The notes beneath the pieces were generated by a model that searched no databases, was not told where the DNA came from, and worked only from the letters and a program-made list of their open reading frames with translations. Shown here in pieces: positions 16,593 to 26,171 of a stretch of 64,000 bases of DNA. The stretch is from contig PNKY01000015.1 of the NCBI GenBank assembly GCA_013822765.1, forward strand, positions 50,099-114,098. The letters are read 5' to 3'. The translations under genes and the position numbers were made by a program. The stretch's first letter is position 1. Each line of letters opens with the position of its first letter. Origin of the DNA: Rhodospirillum sp. GTDB lineage: Bacteria; Pseudomonadota; Alphaproteobacteria; Dongiales; Dongiaceae.

Positions 16593-17819
16593 ATGCTTGA
16601 GCTTCACGACCAGGAGGCTCTGGAGCTCATCACGGCGCACCGGCGCTGGCTGTTCAACGACCGGCGCGGCAAGCGGGCCGATCTCTCGCTGCGCACGTTG
16701 CGCGGGCTGGACCTGCACGGTGTCGACCTGACCCGCGCCAAGATGACCGGCGCGCAGTTCATCAACTGCAACCTGGACGGCGCCATCCTGGTCGAAGCCG
16801 ATCTGTTCGGCGTCAACCTCACCGGCACGTCGTTCCGCCGGGCCAATTGCAACCACGCGGATTTCCGCGGCGCCATCCTGTCGGCGGCGGACTTCACCGA
16901 AGCCAAGCTGATGGGCTGCGACTTCCGCGACGGCACGCTGCTGGTCAGCATCGCCGGAACGGTGGCGCCGCCGGAGATGGAGAAGGGCTCGGTCAGCGGC
17001 ACCAAGATGATGCGCGCCGATCTCGCCGGCGCCAAGCTGCACCACGCCGTCATCAAGCGCACCGACCTGTCGGCAGCGGTCCTGCGCAACGCCGACCTGA
17101 GCGATGCCAACCTCGCCGGCAGCTCGCTCAAGGACGCCGACCTGCGCGGCGCCAATCTCACCAACTGCGACCTGTCGCGCACGCTGCTCAACCGCGCGAT
17201 CGTCGATGGCGCCAACATGAGCGGCGTCGTCCTGCGCGATGCCAACGTGTTTAACGTCGATTTCGCCAAGGCGGCCTATATCGGCGCGCTCAATCTGCAG
17301 GAGTCGATCTCGGTCGACGATTCCGAGGAGGCGGCCGCGGCGATCGCCGACCAGATCACGGCGCACGAGGATTGGGTGGAGACCTCCGGCGCCAAGGGCG
17401 CGCGCGCCGACTTCATGGGGCGCGATCTTTCGGCGGTGAACTTCTCCGGACGCACCCTGACCGGCGCGGTCTTCACCGACTGCCGCTTGCGCGCGGCGCG
17501 GTTCGACCGCTGCCGCATGTCGCTCGCCATCCTGTCGCGGGCGGATGCGACCGGCGCCAGCTTCGCCGGCGCGGATTTGAAGGGCGCCGACCTGACCGAC
17601 GCAATCCTGCGTCGCGCGGATCTCCACGATGCCGACCTGCAGGTGCAGATCGTGACCCTGCCGGACGGCACCACGCGCGAATGGCCGGTACGCGCCGCCA
17701 ATACCAAGTTCAACGAAGCCGACCTCACCGGCGCCGAGGTCACCGGCATGCTGTCCTCGGGCGCGGACTTCACCGGGGCAAAGTCCGCCAAGCCGGCCGC
17801 GGGCAAGCCGAAGAGCTAG
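16593..17819 (+). CDS. Pentapeptide-repeat protein
   Basis: 408 residues with two blocks of A(D/N)LxX repeats, about residues 25-230 and 275-395 (for example LRNADLSDANLAGSSLKDADL and AGADLKGADLTDAIL), separated by an acidic helical linker (DDSEEAAAAIADQITAHEDW). Such repeats build a right-handed quadrilateral beta-helix. Some family members mimic DNA and protect gyrase; most have no assigned role. No signal peptide. It is probably co-transcribed with the agmatinase gene because only three bases separate them. Confidence 0.92.
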   Translation: MLELHDQEALELITAHRRWLFNDRRGKRADLSLRTLRGLDLHGVDLTRAKMTGAQFINCNLDGAILVEADLFGVNLTGTSFRRANCNHADFRGAILSAADFTEAKLMGCDFRDGTLLVSIAGTVAPPEMEKGSVSGTKMMRADLAGAKLHHAVIKRTDLSAAVLRNADLSDANLAGSSLKDADLRGANLTNCDLSRTLLNRAIVDGANMSGVVLRDANVFNVDFAKAAYIGALNLQESISVDDSEEAAAAIADQITAHEDWVETSGAKGARADFMGRDLSAVNFSGRTLTGAVFTDCRLRAARFDRCRMSLAILSRADATGASFAGADLKGADLTDAILRRADLHDADLQVQIVTLPDGTTREWPVRAANTKFNEADLTGAEVTGMLSSGADFTGAKSAKPAAGKPKS

Positions 17820-17899
17820 ACGGCCCCTCTTGCGACTCTCCGTCAATCCGTGTCGAATTCGCCGCATCGCTCCCCAATGGACCGACCGAGACTAGCGCA

Positions 17900-18751
17900 A
17901 TGGCACCGTTCCTGACCGAAGACCACAAGCGCCGCTTCGAGGCGGATGGTTTTCTGATCCTCGACAAATTCATCGACGCCGATACGGTCGAGCGCCTGCG
18001 CGCGCGGGTCGAGCCCTTGTTCAAGGGCGAGTTCGAGACCGGGCTCTATCCCGACGAATGGAACTGGCAAGAGGGCCGCGACCAGCCGGACCGCACGCGC
18101 CAGATCTGCAACGGCTGGAAGTCCGACCGGACGGTCGCGAGCGTGGTCTTGAGCGAGCAGGTCGGGCGCTGCGTCGCCGAGCTCAGCGGTTGGGACGGCG
18201 CGCGCATCTGCCAGGACAACGTGATCTGGAAGCCGGCCGGGGCCAAGGCGCTTGGCTATCACCAGGACGATTCCTATTCCAAGTGGTTCACGCCGTCGCA
18301 CATGGCGACCTGCTGGATCGCGCTCGACGACACCTCGGCGGCGGGCGGCACCATCGAATATGCGCGCGGCTCGCACAAATGGGGCGTCTCGCCGCCGATC
18401 GAGAAGTTCCACGCGCCGGAGGACTACCAGAAGGAGTTCCGCGCCGCGGCCGAGCGCGCCGGCGTCAGGGCCGACATCGTGCCGATCGAAGTGCCGGCCG
18501 GCGGCTGCGCATTCCATCACGGCGGCACCTGGCACGGCTCTGACATGAACCGCGCCGACCGGCCGCGGCGCTCGGTGGTGGCGCATTGCATGGATTCGGA
18601 GTCGCAGTTCCATCCGACCAACGTCAGCTACATCTACAATCGCTATAAGCGGCACGGCGAGCTGGCGATGGATGAGAGCTTCTTCCCGATCCTGTGGCGC
18701 AAGGACGGCTACCGCACGCGCTGGCTAGACCGATCGTTTCCCTCGGTATGA
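17900..18751 (+). CDS. Phytanoyl-CoA dioxygenase (PhyH) family protein
   Basis: 283 residues. Fe(II)/2-oxoglutarate oxygenase fold with the iron triad readable as H-x-D in GYHQDDSYSKW (about residue 115) and a distal His in HHGGTWHGSDMN (about 210), followed by RRSVVAH supplying the 2-oxoglutarate arginine. The N-terminus (FEADGFLILDKFIDADTVERLR) is typical. Substrate unknown; family members hydroxylate acyl-CoAs or small metabolites. The ATG at 17900 is chosen because the longer track ORF is the off-frame of the pentapeptide gene. Confidence 0.9.
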   Translation: MAPFLTEDHKRRFEADGFLILDKFIDADTVERLRARVEPLFKGEFETGLYPDEWNWQEGRDQPDRTRQICNGWKSDRTVASVVLSEQVGRCVAELSGWDGARICQDNVIWKPAGAKALGYHQDDSYSKWFTPSHMATCWIALDDTSAAGGTIEYARGSHKWGVSPPIEKFHAPEDYQKEFRAAAERAGVRADIVPIEVPAGGCAFHHGGTWHGSDMNRADRPRRSVVAHCMDSESQFHPTNVSYIYNRYKRHGELAMDESFFPILWRKDGYRTRWLDRSFPSV

Positions 18752-18860
18752 CCGATCGGTCCGCATGACATAGCGACAATCCGCCGGAGCAAATCCGTGG
18801 CGGTTGCAACCATCAGGGCGCTTCTGGCGTAATGGTGGGCACATCCACCAGGGTTCCACC

Positions 18861-20354
18861 ATGGCACGCGATCCCCGTTCTGCATTCGACCGGTTCCTCG
18901 GCACCGGTCTCAACGAACTGCTCGCTCCGGGCGAGGGCGGCGACGGCTTGCCCGAAGCGCTGGCCCTGCTGCGGCGCGCGGCCGAGGGCGTGCCGGCCTA
19001 TGGCGCCATGCTGAACAAGGCGAAGATCAGCATCGCCGAAATCCACGACGCCGCCGACTTCGCGAAGCTTCCGCTGCTCAACAAGGAGAACTATGTCCGC
19101 CGCTTTCCGCTCGAGGCACTGGTCGAGGGCGGCGATTTGGCGGCGTGCGATTTCTTCGCGGTGTCGTCTGGCTCGACCGGCGAGCCGACTCTGTGGCCCC
19201 GCGGCCTGCATCACGAGTTTCCGATCGCGGTGCGGTTCGAGCAGGTGCTGCGCGACAGTTTCCGCGCCCATGAGCGCAAGACGCTGGCGGTGGTCTGCTT
19301 CGCGCTCGGCTCCTGGGTCGGCGGCATGTACACGACGTCGTGCCTGCGCTGGGTTGCCGCCAAGGGCTATCCGCTGCTGATCGTTACGCCCGGCAACAAG
19401 ATTGACGAGATCCTGCGGGTGGTGAAACGCCTGGCGCCGGACTTCGAGCAGACCGTGCTGCTCGGCTATCCGCCGTTCCTGAAAGAGGTGGTCGATGCCG
19501 GCCGCGGCGAGAAAATCGACTGGGGCAAGTTCAACGTCCGCCTGGTGACGGCGGGCGAGGTGTTCAGCGAGACTTGGCGCGACCTGGTGCTGGAGCGCCT
19601 GGAGCAGGACGAGGGCCTCAACAGCATCACCTCGCTTTATGGCACCGCGGATGCGGGTGTATTGGGCAACGAGACGCCGCTGTCGGTGGCGATCCGCCGC
19701 TTCCTGAGCGAGAAGCCCGAGGCGGCCATGGCGCTGTTCGGCGAGGAGCGGCTGCCGACGCTGTGCCAGTACGATCCGACCTCGCGCTATTTCGAGACGG
19801 TGGAGGGCGGCACGCTCGCTTTCAGCGGCGACAACGGCGCGCCGCTGATCCGCTACCACATCGCCGACCAGGGCGGCATCTACAGCTTCGAGGCGATGCG
19901 CGCGAAGCTGGCGGATTATCAGTTCGATGCGGAGTTCGCAGTGGCGCAGGCCGGCTTGCGCGCGCGGCGGCAGCCCTTCGTCTTCGTGTTCGGCCGGGCG
20001 AACTTCACGCTGTCGTTCTTCGGCGCCAACATCTTCCCCGAGACCATCAGCCTGGCGCTCGAGAAGCCGAGCCTCAGCCGCTGGACCACCGGCAAGTTCG
20101 TGATGGAGGTGAAGGAAGGGCTGGCGGACCGGCCGCGCTTCACCGTGGCGGTCGAGTTGGCCGACAAGGAGAACCCAGATCCGACCCGGATCGAACTCGC
20201 CGAACGCGAGATCCTCGACACGCTGCTGACACACAACAGCGAGTACGCGAACTACGTGTCGAAAGACGACCAGCGGCCGGTGGTGACGCTGTGGTCGAAG
20301 GGGCACCCGGACTATTTCCCCGTCGGCGTGAAGCACCGGTACAGCCGGCGGTAA
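18861..20354 (+). CDS. PaaK-like adenylate-forming ligase
   Basis: 497 residues of the phenylacetate-CoA ligase/CoF-synthetase-type adenylation family. The P-loop-like motif is VSSGSTGEPTLWPRG (about residue 102), with LLGYPPFLKEVVDAG, SLYGTADAG (the aromatic A5-like motif) and LIRYHIADQGG (A7/A8-like) in order. It activates a carboxylic acid with ATP; the acid and acceptor are unknown. ATG at 18861 (MARDPRSAFDRFLGTGL) is preferred over the TTG at 18804. It may be functionally linked to the acyl-CoA synthetase convergent with it. Confidence 0.85.
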   Translation: MARDPRSAFDRFLGTGLNELLAPGEGGDGLPEALALLRRAAEGVPAYGAMLNKAKISIAEIHDAADFAKLPLLNKENYVRRFPLEALVEGGDLAACDFFAVSSGSTGEPTLWPRGLHHEFPIAVRFEQVLRDSFRAHERKTLAVVCFALGSWVGGMYTTSCLRWVAAKGYPLLIVTPGNKIDEILRVVKRLAPDFEQTVLLGYPPFLKEVVDAGRGEKIDWGKFNVRLVTAGEVFSETWRDLVLERLEQDEGLNSITSLYGTADAGVLGNETPLSVAIRRFLSEKPEAAMALFGEERLPTLCQYDPTSRYFETVEGGTLAFSGDNGAPLIRYHIADQGGIYSFEAMRAKLADYQFDAEFAVAQAGLRARRQPFVFVFGRANFTLSFFGANIFPETISLALEKPSLSRWTTGKFVMEVKEGLADRPRFTVAVELADKENPDPTRIELAEREILDTLLTHNSEYANYVSKDDQRPVVTLWSKGHPDYFPVGVKHRYSRR

Positions 20355-20384
20355 AAGCGCTCCGCCGATCGCCACTCCTCCTAC

Positions 20385-20466
20385 GTCATCCCGGCCTTGA
20401 GCCGGGATCCATTCTGTCGCCGCACGAGCGGTTGCACGATGGACCCCGGCTCAAGGCCGGGGTGAC
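20385..20466. repeat. REP-like inverted pair, CCCGGCCTTGAGCCGGG family
   Basis: A 29-base arm at 20385-20413 (GTCATCCCGGCCTTGAGCCG...) and its inverse at 20438-20466 differ at three or four positions. Each arm is internally palindromic (CCGGC...GCCGG). It lies between convergent genes (the PaaK-like ligase and the acyl-CoA synthetase), the usual place for bidirectional transcription ends. It belongs to a different sequence family from the repeat at 14 kb. Confidence 0.75.
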
Positions 20467-20495
20467 AGTGGAGGGGCGGCTGTACCCGGAGTGCG

Positions 20496-22292
20496 CTAGC
20501 TCCGCTCGTACAGCTTCTTGAGCGTGTCGCCCCACTTTTCGCGGATCTTGTGGCGGCGGATCTTCAGCGAGGGCGTCAGCATCGCGTTGTCGATGGTGAA
20601 GCTGTCCGGCAGCACGGCGAAGCGGCGGACGCGCTCGAGCGGGGCGAGCATGGAGTTCACGCGATCGACCGCGGCGCCGACGGCGCGGGTGAAAGCGGGG
20701 TTCTCCACCAGTGCTGCGAGATCGTCGGCAGCGTTGTTGCGCGCGGCCCACTCCTTGGTGAAGTCGGGGTCTGGCACGATGAGCGCGACCAGGTGCGGAT
20801 GGCGGTCGCCATGCACCATCGCCTGCGCGACCTCGGGCTGCAGCACCAGGAAGCCTTCGACGCGCGCGGGCGAGACATTGTCGCCGCCGGACAGCACGAT
20901 GATGTCCTTCTTGCGGTCGGTGATCTTGAGGTATCCGTCGCCGTCGAACTCGCCGATGTCGCCGGTGTAGAGCCAGCCGTCGCCGATCGCGCGCTCGGTC
21001 GCGTCGGGATCGCGCCAATAGCCCTTCATCACGGCTTCGCCCTTGACCAGGATCTCGCCATCCTCGGCAATGCGCGCCTGCAGGCCATCGAAGATCGGGC
21101 CGACGGTGTCGATCTTGATCTTCTTCGGGCGGTTAGCGCTGATCACGGGCGAGGCCTCGGTCTGGCCGTAGCCCTGCAGCAGCGGCACGCCGAGCGCCAG
21201 GAAGAACACGCCGATCTCGTAGTTGAGCGCGGCGCCGCCGGACACGAACGCCTTGAGGCGCCCGCCGAACCGCTTGCCGACCTTGCGCCGCACCAGCAGG
21301 TCGCACAGGAAATTCTGGACGCGCTCCTTGAAGGTGAGCGTGCCGGGGTGCTCGTAGTTCTTGCGGCCGAGCGTATAGGCGAGATCGAACATCTTGCGCT
21401 GGAACGGCGTCGCCTTCAAAAGGCCGCGCTGGATGCGCTGGTGGATGACCTCGTAGAGCCGCGGCACGGCGGTCATGATGGTCGGCTTGGCTTCCGCCAT
21501 GTTGTCGGTCAGCTTGTCGATGCTCTCGGCGTAATAGATCTGCGCGCCGATGGATATCGGCAGGAACTGACCCGCCGTGTGCTCGTAGGAGTGCGACAGC
21601 GGCAGGAACGACAGGAACACGTCGTTGCCCATGCCGACCTCCTGCAGCAGCTTGTAGGCGCCCTTGATGTTGCAGAGGATCGAGCCGTGGGTCAGCATCA
21701 CGCCCTTGGGCACGCCGCCGGTGCCCGAGGTGTAGATGATGCAGCAGGTCTCGTCGCGGGCGAGCGAACCGACCCGCTCTTCGATATCGGCGTCGAGCTT
21801 CGGATCGCCCAGGCTCATCGCCTCGCTCCAGCTGAGGAAGCGCAGCGGCAGCTGCTGGGTCTGGCTCAGGCTCTCCATCGCGATCAGGAAATTCAGCTCC
21901 GGCGCCAGCATGGAGGCCGGCAGGACGCGCTTGGCAATGCCGGGATTGGAGATGATGACCCCGCGCGCGCCGCTGTGGGTGAGGACGTGCCGGTTGTCGT
22001 CGACCGTGTTGGTCGAGAAGGCCGGCACGGTGATCGCGCCGACCGCCATGATGGCGAGGTCGGAGATCAGCCATTCCGGCCGGTTCTCCGCGATCAGCGC
22101 GACGCGGTCGCCCGGCTTGACGCCGAGGGCGATCAGGCCGCGCGCGAGCGCCCGCACGTCGGCGGCGACGCGATTCCAGCGGATCGGCTTGAACGCGCTC
22201 TCGTCCTTGCGCCACAGGAACGGCTTGCTGCCCAGCTTCTGCGCCTGGTCGAAGAACAGCCGCGGCAGGCTCGGGATGGTGTCGTAGTTCAT
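20496..22292 (-). CDS. Long-chain acyl-CoA synthetase (AMP-forming)
   Basis: 598 residues, FadD15/ACSL-like. AMP-binding motif IIYTSGTGGVPKGVMLTHGS (about residue 190), then FLPLSHSYEHTAG, GYGQTEASPVISAN, GWLYTGDIGEFDGDGYLKITDRKKD and the C-terminal MLTPSLKIRRHKI carrying the catalytic lysine region. It activates fatty acids to acyl-CoA at the inner membrane face. Its ATG overlaps the stop of the upstream GNAT gene by four bases, so the two form an operon. Confidence 0.93.
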   Translation of the reverse strand: MNYDTIPSLPRLFFDQAQKLGSKPFLWRKDESAFKPIRWNRVAADVRALARGLIALGVKPGDRVALIAENRPEWLISDLAIMAVGAITVPAFSTNTVDDNRHVLTHSGARGVIISNPGIAKRVLPASMLAPELNFLIAMESLSQTQQLPLRFLSWSEAMSLGDPKLDADIEERVGSLARDETCCIIYTSGTGGVPKGVMLTHGSILCNIKGAYKLLQEVGMGNDVFLSFLPLSHSYEHTAGQFLPISIGAQIYYAESIDKLTDNMAEAKPTIMTAVPRLYEVIHQRIQRGLLKATPFQRKMFDLAYTLGRKNYEHPGTLTFKERVQNFLCDLLVRRKVGKRFGGRLKAFVSGGAALNYEIGVFFLALGVPLLQGYGQTEASPVISANRPKKIKIDTVGPIFDGLQARIAEDGEILVKGEAVMKGYWRDPDATERAIGDGWLYTGDIGEFDGDGYLKITDRKKDIIVLSGGDNVSPARVEGFLVLQPEVAQAMVHGDRHPHLVALIVPDPDFTKEWAARNNAADDLAALVENPAFTRAVGAAVDRVNSMLAPLERVRRFAVLPDSFTIDNAMLTPSLKIRRHKIREKWGDTLKKLYERS

Positions 22293-22822
22293 GAATGGTC
22301 CTCGACCGGCAGGGCGCCGAACGCTGCGGCATAGCGCACTGTGCCCTTGGCGCGCAATGCGCCGGGTCTCAGCTCCAAGGCCATGAAGGCAGCGCCGGGG
22401 TACGGCGAGCGCAGCCCGCGCGCGGTCTCGGCGGAAAATCCGAAGCGCTGGTAGAAGGTCGGATCGCCGACCACGATGATGGCGGCGAGCCCGCGAGCGG
22501 TGCAGGCCCGGATCCCGGCCTTGGTGAGCGCGCTGCCGATGCCCTTGCGCTGATGCTCCGGGCGCACGGCGAGGGGGGCGAGGGCGGCCGCCTCGGTCAC
22601 CCGCCCCTTGGCGCCTTCGATCGGGAGGCGGCTGAACAGGACATGCCCCACCAGCTCGCCGCGCTCGCCGACCGCAACCAGCGAAACGAGGCTGTCACCG
22701 TCGGCCCGCAGCTGGTCGACCAGGTCCGCTTCCGCGCGCTGGCCGAAGGCGTGCGCGAGGATGTCGCGGATGTGGGGAATATCGCCCGGCTGCTCGACGC
22801 GGATGACGATCGGCTTGGTCAT
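22289..22822 (-). CDS. GNAT-family N-acetyltransferase
   Basis: 177 residues. The acetyl-CoA-binding motif A is RPEHQRKGIGSALTKAGI (about residue 90), preceded by LAPLAVR and followed by VVGDPTFYQRFGFSAE, a pattern typical of the YhbS-like predicted acetyltransferases. The substrate is unknown. Translationally coupled (ATGA overlap) to the acyl-CoA synthetase gene downstream. Confidence 0.88.
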   Translation of the reverse strand: MTKPIVIRVEQPGDIPHIRDILAHAFGQRAEADLVDQLRADGDSLVSLVAVGERGELVGHVLFSRLPIEGAKGRVTEAAALAPLAVRPEHQRKGIGSALTKAGIRACTARGLAAIIVVGDPTFYQRFGFSAETARGLRSPYPGAAFMALELRPGALRAKGTVRYAAAFGALPVEDHS

Positions 22823-22901
22823 GCTGCGGCCGCCGCGCTGATCTGATGGAATATGGGACAGGATCGCGTCATTTCGTCGGGATTTGTGACAGTTGGCTCA
22901 C

Positions 22902-22931
22902 TTGGCGAGGCGGTGGGTGTTCCCATATAAA
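22902..22931 (+). promoter_or_regulatory. Candidate promoter for pepF
   Basis: TTGGCG (22902-22907) and TATAAA (22926-22931) separated by 18 bases, about 60 bases upstream of the oligoendopeptidase ATG. The -10 match is good and the -35 moderate. A GCCCCG/CGGGGC hairpin lies in the putative leader. Confidence 0.35.
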
Positions 22932-22993
22932 TCAGGTCGAGACAAATGCCAAAGCCCCGTGGTTGCTCGGGGCATTACCCCAGGATCCCAGCC

Positions 22994-24781
22994 ATGACCC
23001 CCGAAGGCGCCGCCGCCCAGACACTCCCCACCTGGAACCTCGCCGATCTCTATGCCGGCCCTGATGCGCCGGAGGTGGAGCGCGACCTCAAGGACGCGGG
23101 CGCCAAGGCCACCGCCTTCCGTCAGCAATATGAAGGCAAGCTGGCGAGCCTCAACGGCGCGGACTTCCTGGCCGCGATCCTCGCCTATGAGCGGATCCAG
23201 GAGATCCTGGGTCGGGTGATGAGCTTCGCCCAGTTGCTTTATGCCGGCGACATGTCGAACACCGAATTCGGCCGATTCCAGCAGAACACCAACGAGCGCG
23301 CGACGCAGATCTCGCTCGAGACGCTGTTCTTCACCCTGGAGATCAACAAGCTGTCCGATGCCGACATGCAGGCGAAGCTGGGCCACGCGCCGCTGCGGCG
23401 CTTTGTGCCCTGGCTGGATACCGTCCGCGCATTCCGTCCGCATCAGCTGTCGGACGACCTCGAGAAGATGCTGCACGAGCGCGACGTCGTCGGCCGTCAG
23501 GCGTGGATGCGCCTGTTCGACGAGACCATGGCCGACCTGCGCTTCGACGTCGACGGCAAGAAGCTGACCAGCAACGAGGCGCTGAACCTGCTCTATGAGC
23601 AAGACGTCGCCAAGCGCAAGATTGCCGCCGACGCGGTCTCCAAGGGCCTCGGCGACAACAAGCGGGTGTTCGCGCTGGTCACCAACACCCTCGCCAAGGA
23701 AAAGGAGATCGACGACAAGTGGCGCAAGTTCGCGCGCCCGGTCTCCTCGCGCAACCTCGCCAACCAGGTCGAGGACGAGGTGGTGGATGCGCTGGTCTCC
23801 GCGGTCAAGGCGAACTATCCCAAGCTGTCGCACCGCTATTACAAGCTGAAGGCCAAGTGGCTCGGACTGCCGAAGCTCAACTACTGGGACCGCAACGCGC
23901 CGCTGCCGGACGATGACGACACGCCGATCGCGTGGAGCGAGGCGCAGTCGCTGGTGCTGACCGCCTACAATGCCTTCTCGCCCAAGCTGGCAGAAGTCGG
24001 CCGCACCTTCTTCGACAAGGGCTGGATCGACGTGCCGCCGCGGCCGGGCAAGGCGCCCGGCGCCTTCGCCCATCCGACGGTGCCGAGCGCGCATCCCTAT
24101 CTGCTGCTGAACTATCACGGCCGCACGCGCGACGTGATGACCCTGGCGCACGAACTGGGGCACGGTGTGCACCAAGTGCTGGCGGCGCCGCAGGGCCAGC
24201 TGCTGTGCGACACGCCGCTGACCCTTGCGGAAACAGCGTCGGTGTTCGGCGAGATGCTGACCTTCCAGGCGCTGCTGAAGCGCGAGACAGATCCGGAGGA
24301 GCGCAAGGTCCTGCTGGCCGGCAAGGTCGAGGACATGCTGAACACGGTCGTGCGCCAGATCGCGATGCACGAATACGAGACCAGGCTGCACGCTTCGCGG
24401 CGCGAGGGCGAACTGACGCCGGAGCAGGTGTCCGAGATCTGGCTTGCGACCCAGCGCGAGGCGCTGGGCGACGGCGTTGATCTGCCGGAGGGCACGGGCT
24501 ACGCGACCTATTGGGCCTATATCCCGCACTTCATCCATGTGCCGTTCTATGTCTACGCCTATGCGTTCGGCGATTGCCTGGTGAACTCGTTGTACGCGGC
24601 CTACCAGCAGGCCGAGGCCGGCTTCGCGGAGAAGTATCTGGACATGCTGCGCGCCGGCGGCACCAAGCGGCACAAGGAGCTGCTGGCGCCGTTCGGCTTG
24701 AACGCCGCCGATCCGGCATTCTGGTCCAAGGGGCTCGGTGTGATCTCGGGCTTCATCGACGAGCTGGAGAAAATGGGGTGA
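22994..24781 (+). CDS. pepF: Oligoendopeptidase F (M3 family metallopeptidase)
   Basis: 595 residues. The zinc site is TLAHELGHGVHQ (HExxH, about residue 385) with the downstream glutamate in LAETASVFGEM. The PepF/M3 N-terminal domain starts at LPTWNLADLYAGPDAPEVERDL. Cytoplasmic enzyme that trims 7-17-residue peptides, consistent with use of peptides brought in by the opp system elsewhere in the window. ATG at 22994 follows an AGGAT and starts at the conserved region; the track start at 22946 adds unlike residues. Confidence 0.93.
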   Translation: MTPEGAAAQTLPTWNLADLYAGPDAPEVERDLKDAGAKATAFRQQYEGKLASLNGADFLAAILAYERIQEILGRVMSFAQLLYAGDMSNTEFGRFQQNTNERATQISLETLFFTLEINKLSDADMQAKLGHAPLRRFVPWLDTVRAFRPHQLSDDLEKMLHERDVVGRQAWMRLFDETMADLRFDVDGKKLTSNEALNLLYEQDVAKRKIAADAVSKGLGDNKRVFALVTNTLAKEKEIDDKWRKFARPVSSRNLANQVEDEVVDALVSAVKANYPKLSHRYYKLKAKWLGLPKLNYWDRNAPLPDDDDTPIAWSEAQSLVLTAYNAFSPKLAEVGRTFFDKGWIDVPPRPGKAPGAFAHPTVPSAHPYLLLNYHGRTRDVMTLAHELGHGVHQVLAAPQGQLLCDTPLTLAETASVFGEMLTFQALLKRETDPEERKVLLAGKVEDMLNTVVRQIAMHEYETRLHASRREGELTPEQVSEIWLATQREALGDGVDLPEGTGYATYWAYIPHFIHVPFYVYAYAFGDCLVNSLYAAYQQAEAGFAEKYLDMLRAGGTKRHKELLAPFGLNAADPAFWSKGLGVISGFIDELEKMG

Positions 24782-24797
24782 CGGCCCGGCCGTCCTC

Positions 24798-26147
24798 ATG
24801 ACAGACGAGCGCAACTCCCTCGGCGGGCGCGTCATGCGCTATGCCCGCGTCGGCCGCGCGGTCGGCGGGCTGGCGGCGCGCGTGGCGGGCCAGCGCTATC
24901 TCGGCCTCAAGATCGACCGCGCCGAGCATGCGGCGGAGCTGACGGCTGCGCTCGGCGGGCTCAAGGGGCCGCTGATGAAAGTGGCGCAGATCATGTCCAC
25001 CATCCCGGACGCGCTGCCCAAGGAGTATGTGCAGGAGCTGCAGCAGCTGCAGGCCAACGCGCCGGCGATGGGCTGGCCGTTCGTCAAGCGCCGCATGGCA
25101 GCGGAGCTTGGCAGCAGCTGGCAGGGCAAGTTCAAGAGCTTCGAGCATGAGGCGGCGGCCGCGGCCTCGCTCGGCCAGGTGCATCGCGCAGTCGGGCATG
25201 ACGGCGTGGCGCTGGCCTGCAAGCTGCAATATCCCGACATGGCGTCGGCGGTGGAGGCAGACCTCTCTCAGCTCAGCATCATCTTCTCGGTCTACGAGCG
25301 CTACGACCGGGCGATCCACACCAAGGAGATCCACGGCGAGATCGGCGACCGCCTGCGCGAGGAGCTGGACTACGAGCTGGAAGGCCGCCACATGGCGCTC
25401 TATCGCCATATGCTGGCGGGCGAGAAGCACGTGCATCTGCCCGAGCCCCAACTCGACCTGTCGACCAAGCGCCTCCTGACCATGAGTTGGATCGAAGGCA
25501 AGCCGGTGATGCAGATGCTGGCGGGCAAGCCCTCGCTCGAGCTGCGCAACCGCATCGCCTACAACATGTTCCGCGCCTGGTACGTGCCGTTCTACGAATA
25601 CGGCGTCATCCACGGCGATCCGCATCTCGGGAACTACACCATGCGGCCGAACGGCGATGTGAACCTGCTGGATTTCGGCTGCATCCGCATCTTCGAGCCG
25701 AAATTCGTGAAGGGCGTGATCGATCTCTATTTCGCGCTGCTCAACGACGATCGCGACCTCGCGGTCTCGGCCTACGAGAGCTGGGGCTTCAAGGGCCTAT
25801 CGCGCGAGGTGATCGACGTCCTTAACCGCTGGGCCCACTTCGTCTACGGGCCGCTACTGGAGGACAAAGAGCGCAAGATCCAGGACGCCGAAACCGGCGT
25901 CTATGGCCGCGAGGTGGCGGAGGGCGTGCATGCCGAGCTGCGCCGCCTCGGCCCGGTGACGCCGCCCAAGGAATTCGTGTTCATGGACCGCGCCGCCATC
26001 GGCCTTGGCTCAGTGTTCATGCACCTCAAGGCCGAGATCAACTGGTATCAGCTGTTCCACGAACTCATCAAAGGCTTCGACGTCAAGGCGCTGGAGAAGC
26101 GCCAAAAGGCGGCGCTCAAGGAAGCCGGCCTCAAGAAGCAGCGTTAG
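24798..26147 (+). CDS. ABC1/AarF (UbiB-like) atypical kinase
   Basis: 449 residues. UbiB-family features: LMKVAQIMSTIPDALP (the KxGQ motif, here KVAQ), the alanine-rich nucleotide loop EAAAAASLGQVHRA, the catalytic HGDPHLGNYTM (about residue 272) and metal-binding LLDFGCIRIFEP. Family members support ubiquinone synthesis or lipid trafficking through ATPase activity. No C-terminal membrane helices of the true UbiB type are obvious, so it is the shorter ABC1 form. It lies 16 bases after pepF and is probably co-transcribed. Confidence 0.9.
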   Translation: MTDERNSLGGRVMRYARVGRAVGGLAARVAGQRYLGLKIDRAEHAAELTAALGGLKGPLMKVAQIMSTIPDALPKEYVQELQQLQANAPAMGWPFVKRRMAAELGSSWQGKFKSFEHEAAAAASLGQVHRAVGHDGVALACKLQYPDMASAVEADLSQLSIIFSVYERYDRAIHTKEIHGEIGDRLREELDYELEGRHMALYRHMLAGEKHVHLPEPQLDLSTKRLLTMSWIEGKPVMQMLAGKPSLELRNRIAYNMFRAWYVPFYEYGVIHGDPHLGNYTMRPNGDVNLLDFGCIRIFEPKFVKGVIDLYFALLNDDRDLAVSAYESWGFKGLSREVIDVLNRWAHFVYGPLLEDKERKIQDAETGVYGREVAEGVHAELRRLGPVTPPKEFVFMDRAAIGLGSVFMHLKAEINWYQLFHELIKGFDVKALEKRQKAALKEAGLKKQR

Positions 26148-26171
26148 ACCTCACATCTGGGAAGAACCAAC

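Noticed and set aside
15600-17867. 755-codon minus-strand ORF
   Set aside because: Antisense to agmatinase and the pentapeptide-repeat gene; its repetitiveness mirrors the pentapeptide repeats.
22881-22903. CRP-like site TGTGA...TCAC upstream of pepF
   Set aside because: The half-sites are eight bases apart instead of six, so it does not fit the CRP consensus.
22898-24835. 645-codon minus-strand ORF
   Set aside because: Antisense to pepF, whose zinc motif and full family pattern are on the plus strand.
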